NCBI RefSeq assembly: GCF_025506275.1
Contig: NZ_QYCP01000090.1
Coordinates: forward strand, 1 to 64,000
Length of the DNA: 64,000 nt
From: Brevibacterium permense
GTDB taxonomy: Bacteria > Actinomycetota > Actinomycetes > Actinomycetales > Brevibacteriaceae
Direction: 5' to 3'
Part shown: positions 61,394-64,000 of the stretch, in pieces
How positions within the stretch are numbered: position 1 is the first letter of the stretch
Layout of the letters: the number at the start of each line of letters is the position of its first letter
The notes under the pieces: model-generated
What the model was told of the DNA's origin: nothing
What the model saw: only the letters and a program-made list of their open reading frames with translations
Database searches by the model: none
Position numbers and translations under genes: made by a program

Positions 61394-62536
61394 ATGGATC
61401 AGCCGATCATCTTGCTCATCGTCGCGGCGATCGTATTCGCTCTCGTCGTCGGCGTGGGCATCTCGCTGCGCGTCAACGCGCGCAAGAAGGGCCTCGATGA
61501 CAGGCGCGGCATCGATGCGGAGGTCACCGGTGAGCTGAGCATCGATGACGTCGCCGAGGCAGTCGAGAAGGACAAAGCCGAAGCGCGCGGTTCCGAGGTT
61601 CCCACCGAACCGGCCAGCCGCCTCGTCCGCCTGCGTGAACGCCTTGCGAAGTCGAACAGCGGGCTCGGGCGCGGACTGCTCAACCTCCTCTCCCGTGACA
61701 ACCTCGACGAGTCCGCCTGGGAGGAGATCGAGGATACGCTCATCCTCGCCGACGTCGGCGTCGAACCGACGACCGAGCTCGTCGACCGCCTGCGCGAACG
61801 CGTCAAGGTGCTCGGCACCCGGAACCCAGAAGAGGTCCGCGGGCTGCTGCGCGAAGAGCTCATCGAACTCGTCGATCCGACGATGGACCGCTCGCTCGCC
61901 GATACCGGCAAGGGCGGCGACCCCTCCGTCATCCTCGTCGTCGGGGTCAACGGTGCCGGGAAGACGACGACGGTGGGCAAGATCGCCCGCGTGCTCGTCG
62001 CCGAGGACAAGTCCGTGTTGCTCGGCGCCGCGGACACCTTCCGCGCCGCCGCGGCCGAACAGCTGTCCACATGGGGTGAACGCGTCGGCGTCGAGACCGT
62101 GCGCAAGGAAGAAGGCGCCGACCCCGCTTCGGTGGCCTACTCGGCCGTCGAGAAGGGACAGGCCGACGGTTCCGACGTCGTCCTCATCGACACCGCCGGA
62201 CGTCTGCAGAACAAACGCGGACTCATGGACGAACTCGGCAAGGTCAAGCGAGTGGCCACCCGACCGCTGGGGGAGGGCCACGAGATCGACGAAGTGCTCC
62301 TCGTCCTCGACGCGACCACCGGACAGAACGGCATGCAGCAGGCGAAGGTCTTCGCCGAGGCGGTCGACATCACCGGAATCGTGCTCACCAAGCTCGACGG
62401 CACCGCGAAGGGCGGAATCGTCGTCGCCGTCCAGCGTGAACTCGGAGTGCCGGTCAAGCTCATCGGCCTCGGCGAAGGTGCGGACGATCTGGCGCCGTTC
62501 ACCGCCGAAGGGTTCGTCGACGCGCTGCTCGACTGA
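61394..62536 (+). CDS. ftsY: Signal recognition particle receptor FtsY
   Basis: SRP GTPase of 380 residues that docks ribosome-Ffh complexes at the membrane. An N-terminal hydrophobic anchor (4-24) and a short acidic linker precede the NG domain: G1 VVGVNGAGKTTTVGKI near 182, DTFRAAAAEQL near 215, G3 LIDTAGRLQNK near 263 and G4 TKLDGTAKGG near 333. The membrane anchor at the N-terminus is typical of actinobacterial FtsY. AAAGGAGG precedes the ATG. A 14-bp hairpin ends the transcript. Confidence 0.95.
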   Translation: MDQPIILLIVAAIVFALVVGVGISLRVNARKKGLDDRRGIDAEVTGELSIDDVAEAVEKDKAEARGSEVPTEPASRLVRLRERLAKSNSGLGRGLLNLLSRDNLDESAWEEIEDTLILADVGVEPTTELVDRLRERVKVLGTRNPEEVRGLLREELIELVDPTMDRSLADTGKGGDPSVILVVGVNGAGKTTTVGKIARVLVAEDKSVLLGAADTFRAAAAEQLSTWGERVGVETVRKEEGADPASVAYSAVEKGQADGSDVVLIDTAGRLQNKRGLMDELGKVKRVATRPLGEGHEIDEVLLVLDATTGQNGMQQAKVFAEAVDITGIVLTKLDGTAKGGIVVAVQRELGVPVKLIGLGEGADDLAPFTAEGFVDALLD

Positions 62537-62566
62537 TTTCACACACTGAACCTGCGCATGGATTCT

Positions 62567-62605
62567 GCCGGGTCTCACCCTTGTATCTGCTGGGTGAGAC
62601 CCGGC
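62567..62605 (+). terminator. Terminator of ftsY
   Basis: GCCGGGTCTCACCC (62567-62580) pairs perfectly over 14 bp with 62592-62605 around an 11-base loop; TTGTC follows. It lies 30 bases after the ftsY stop. Confidence 0.85.
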
Positions 62606-62607
62606 TT

Positions 62608-62645
62608 GTCATATTCACGAAACATAGCCGAATCATCACTGTGAC
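62608..62645 (+). promoter_or_regulatory. GlnR-box-like site upstream of amt
   Basis: GTCAT, GAAAC, GAATC and GTGAC occur at exact 11-bp intervals (62608, 62619, 62630, 62641), each separated by 6 bases. This resembles the actinobacterial GlnR box gTnAC-n6-GaAAc repeated. It lies about 66 bases before the amt start, an appropriate place for nitrogen control. Confidence 0.5.
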
Positions 62646-62710
62646 ATGCGTCATGGAAACTGTCTCTGCGCGGTTCGATCCGGAACCGACTTCGACAGAT
62701 GAGAGACGAC

Positions 62711-63931
62711 ATGGAACTCGATGCAGTGAACGTATGGATGATGGTCGCGGCAGGGCTGGTCCTGCTCATGACCCCCGGGGTGGCGTTCTTCTACGGCGGG
62801 ATGACGCGAATCACCTCGGCCATCAACATGATGATGATGGTCTTCTCCGCAATGGCCGTCGGCGGTCTCGTCTGGGTGCTCTACGGATACGGACTGAGCT
62901 CGGGTGATTCGATCGCCGGACTCGTCGGCAATCCGCTGTCCCAGCTCGGACTCACCGGTGCCGTCGCCGAAGATCCCGCCTCGCTGATCTCGATCGGCTA
63001 CGGTTCGACGTTCGCGATGATCGCAATCGCACTCATCGCCGGTGCCGTCGCCGACCGAGCGAAATTCTCCACCTGGCTGGTGTTCTCCGCCGCTTGGGTG
63101 ACGCTCGTTTACTGCCCGCTGGCGTTCATGGTCTGGGGCGACGGACTGCTCAGCGAATCCGGTGCGATCGGCAGCCTGTTCGGACCCGCCATCGACTTCG
63201 CCGGCGGCACCGTCGTTCACATCAATGCCGGCATCTCGGCGCTCGTCCTCGTCGTCGTCATGGGTCGCCGTGCCCGCTTCTCGACCCCGCACAAGCCGCA
63301 CAACATTCCGATCACCGTGCTCGGAGCGGCCCTGCTGTGGTTCGGCTGGTTCGGCTTCAACGGCGGTGCCGCCTCAACGATCGAACAGGGTGGACTCATC
63401 TGGATCAACACCTTGGCAGCACCGGCCGCCGGCATGATCACCTGGATCATGATCGAACGGCTGCGGGCCTCGCGGCCGTCCAGCATCGGCAGCGTCTCGG
63501 GTGCGATCGCCGGCCTCGTCGCGATCACCCCGGCATGTGCCAACGTCGATCCCTACGCCGCCGTGCTCATCGGCATCGCCGCGGGAGCGGGAGCGATCTT
63601 CGCCGTCGAAGCCAAGAACCGTCTGCGCTACGACGATGCGCTCGATGTGGTGGCCGTCCACCTCGTCGCGGGAATCATCGGCACCGTGATGATCGGCTTC
63701 TTCGCCTTCCCGCACGAGGACGGACCGTCCGGTCTCTTCTACGGCGGCGGACTCGAACTCCTCATCGCGCAGGTGCTCGCCTGCCTCGTGGCCATCGTCT
63801 TCGCGGGGCTCGTCACGCTGGCCATCTCGCTGGTGCTGCGGCGGACGATGGGGCTGCGGATCGACCCGCGCGAGGAGCTCGAGGGCATCGACACCTACGA
63901 GCACGCGGAGCAGGCCTACTCCTTCCGGTGA
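62711..63931 (+). CDS. amt: Ammonium transporter
   Basis: Amt/Rh-family channel of 406 residues with eleven hydrophobic segments. Family signature DFAGGTVVHINAGISAL near 158 carries the first pore histidine, LLWFGWFGFNGGAAST near 210 the ammonium-channel core, and VVAVHLVAGIIGTVMIGFFA near 315 the second histidine. The ATG at 62711 is preferred; an ATG at 62699 is possible. Its stop overlaps a further start by four bases. In actinobacteria glnB/glnD typically follow. Confidence 0.93.
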   Translation: MELDAVNVWMMVAAGLVLLMTPGVAFFYGGMTRITSAINMMMMVFSAMAVGGLVWVLYGYGLSSGDSIAGLVGNPLSQLGLTGAVAEDPASLISIGYGSTFAMIAIALIAGAVADRAKFSTWLVFSAAWVTLVYCPLAFMVWGDGLLSESGAIGSLFGPAIDFAGGTVVHINAGISALVLVVVMGRRARFSTPHKPHNIPITVLGAALLWFGWFGFNGGAASTIEQGGLIWINTLAAPAAGMITWIMIERLRASRPSSIGSVSGAIAGLVAITPACANVDPYAAVLIGIAAGAGAIFAVEAKNRLRYDDALDVVAVHLVAGIIGTVMIGFFAFPHEDGPSGLFYGGGLELLIAQVLACLVAIVFAGLVTLAISLVLRRTMGLRIDPREELEGIDTYEHAEQAYSFR

Positions 63932-64000
63932 ACGCAGTCGCCAGCGGTGGCCTCCCCGATCACCGGCTGCTGAATTTCGGCCCTCACCTCGCAGGTGGTT
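63928..64000 (+). CDS. Start of a further gene, cut by the window end
   Basis: A GTG overlapping the amt stop (GTGA) opens a frame without stop to the window end: at least 24 codons beginning MNAVASGGLPDHRLLNFG. Too short to identify. The position after amt would suit a nitrogen-regulation gene such as glnD or glnB, but the N-terminus does not read as a PII protein. Confidence 0.45.
   Translation, partial: MNAVASGGLPDHRLLNFGPHLAGG

Overview
The window is high-GC bacterial DNA with actinobacterial gene order and signals. leuC-leuD-murA-plsC-gpsA-ddl-thiL-DAK2-recG-rsmD, coaD, DUF177-rpmF-rnc-mutM and smc-ftsY-amt appear in the order typical of Micrococcales. Many genes have a TANNNT -10 element 6-7 bases before the start codon, which is the actinobacterial leaderless arrangement. 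The protein set (galactose catabolism with a sodium symporter, Ehu-type and BCCT compatible-solute uptake, DUF222/HNH protein, FAD-dependent thymidylate synthase) fits a Brevibacterium-like organism. The genus is an inference from gene content and style; no marker gene proves it. Nearly all the DNA is coding. No transposase, phage gene, CRISPR array or rRNA gene was seen.

Layout. 0.1-11.9 kb: ilvE, an MFS transporter, a DUF222/HNH protein, a GNAT protein, a run of S9 prolyl oligopeptidase, lipoate ligase and S51 peptidase, then thyX, a stand-alone maltokinase-cap-like protein and a HIT protein. 12-16.9 kb (minus strand): a zinc alcohol dehydrogenase, a conserved protein usually labelled 3-methyladenine DNA glycosylase, and the helicase HrpB. 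17-21.2 kb: FAH-family hydrolase, gltX, an S33 peptidase and two tRNA genes (Gln-CTG, Glu-CTC), closed by a strong hairpin. 21.3-30 kb: a palindromic repeat cluster, a DUF4282 membrane protein, then a galactose cluster: galM divergent from galT-galK, a hydrolase-fold protein lacking its catalytic residues, and on the opposite strand deoR, an SSS-family symporter and a small membrane protein. Matching TGATCG repeats at 10-bp periodicity lie in front of galT and of the symporter, so one DeoR repressor probably controls both arms.

30-44.2 kb: an IclR regulator divergent from leuC-leuD (as with LtbR in corynebacteria), then murA-plsC-gpsA with 4-base overlaps, a PEBP protein, ddl, a DUF3515 lipoprotein divergent from thiL, and DAK2-recG-rsmD. 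44.2-48.3 kb: an Ehu-type (ectoine/hydroxyectoine) ABC transporter and its divergent GntR regulator sit between rsmD and coaD, which are often neighbours elsewhere. 48.3-52.6 kb: coaD, an MFS transporter, DUF177, rpmF, rnc and mutM; a long perfect hairpin lies inside the first codons of rnc. 52.6-57 kb: DoxX, CorA, a small membrane protein, a 58-bp palindrome, a BCCT transporter and tRNA-Asn. 57-64 kb: smc, a small membrane protein, ftsY, a terminator, a GlnR-like box, amt and the start of one more gene.

Features most worth a second look: the shared galactose operators, the rnc hairpin, the 32-bp divergent leaderless promoter pair between the DUF3515 gene and thiL, the catalytically dead hydrolase-fold protein in the gal cluster, two palindromic intergenic repeats (21.3 and 54.7 kb), and a 10-mer (CGCCGAGGCG or its complement) seen about 30 times.
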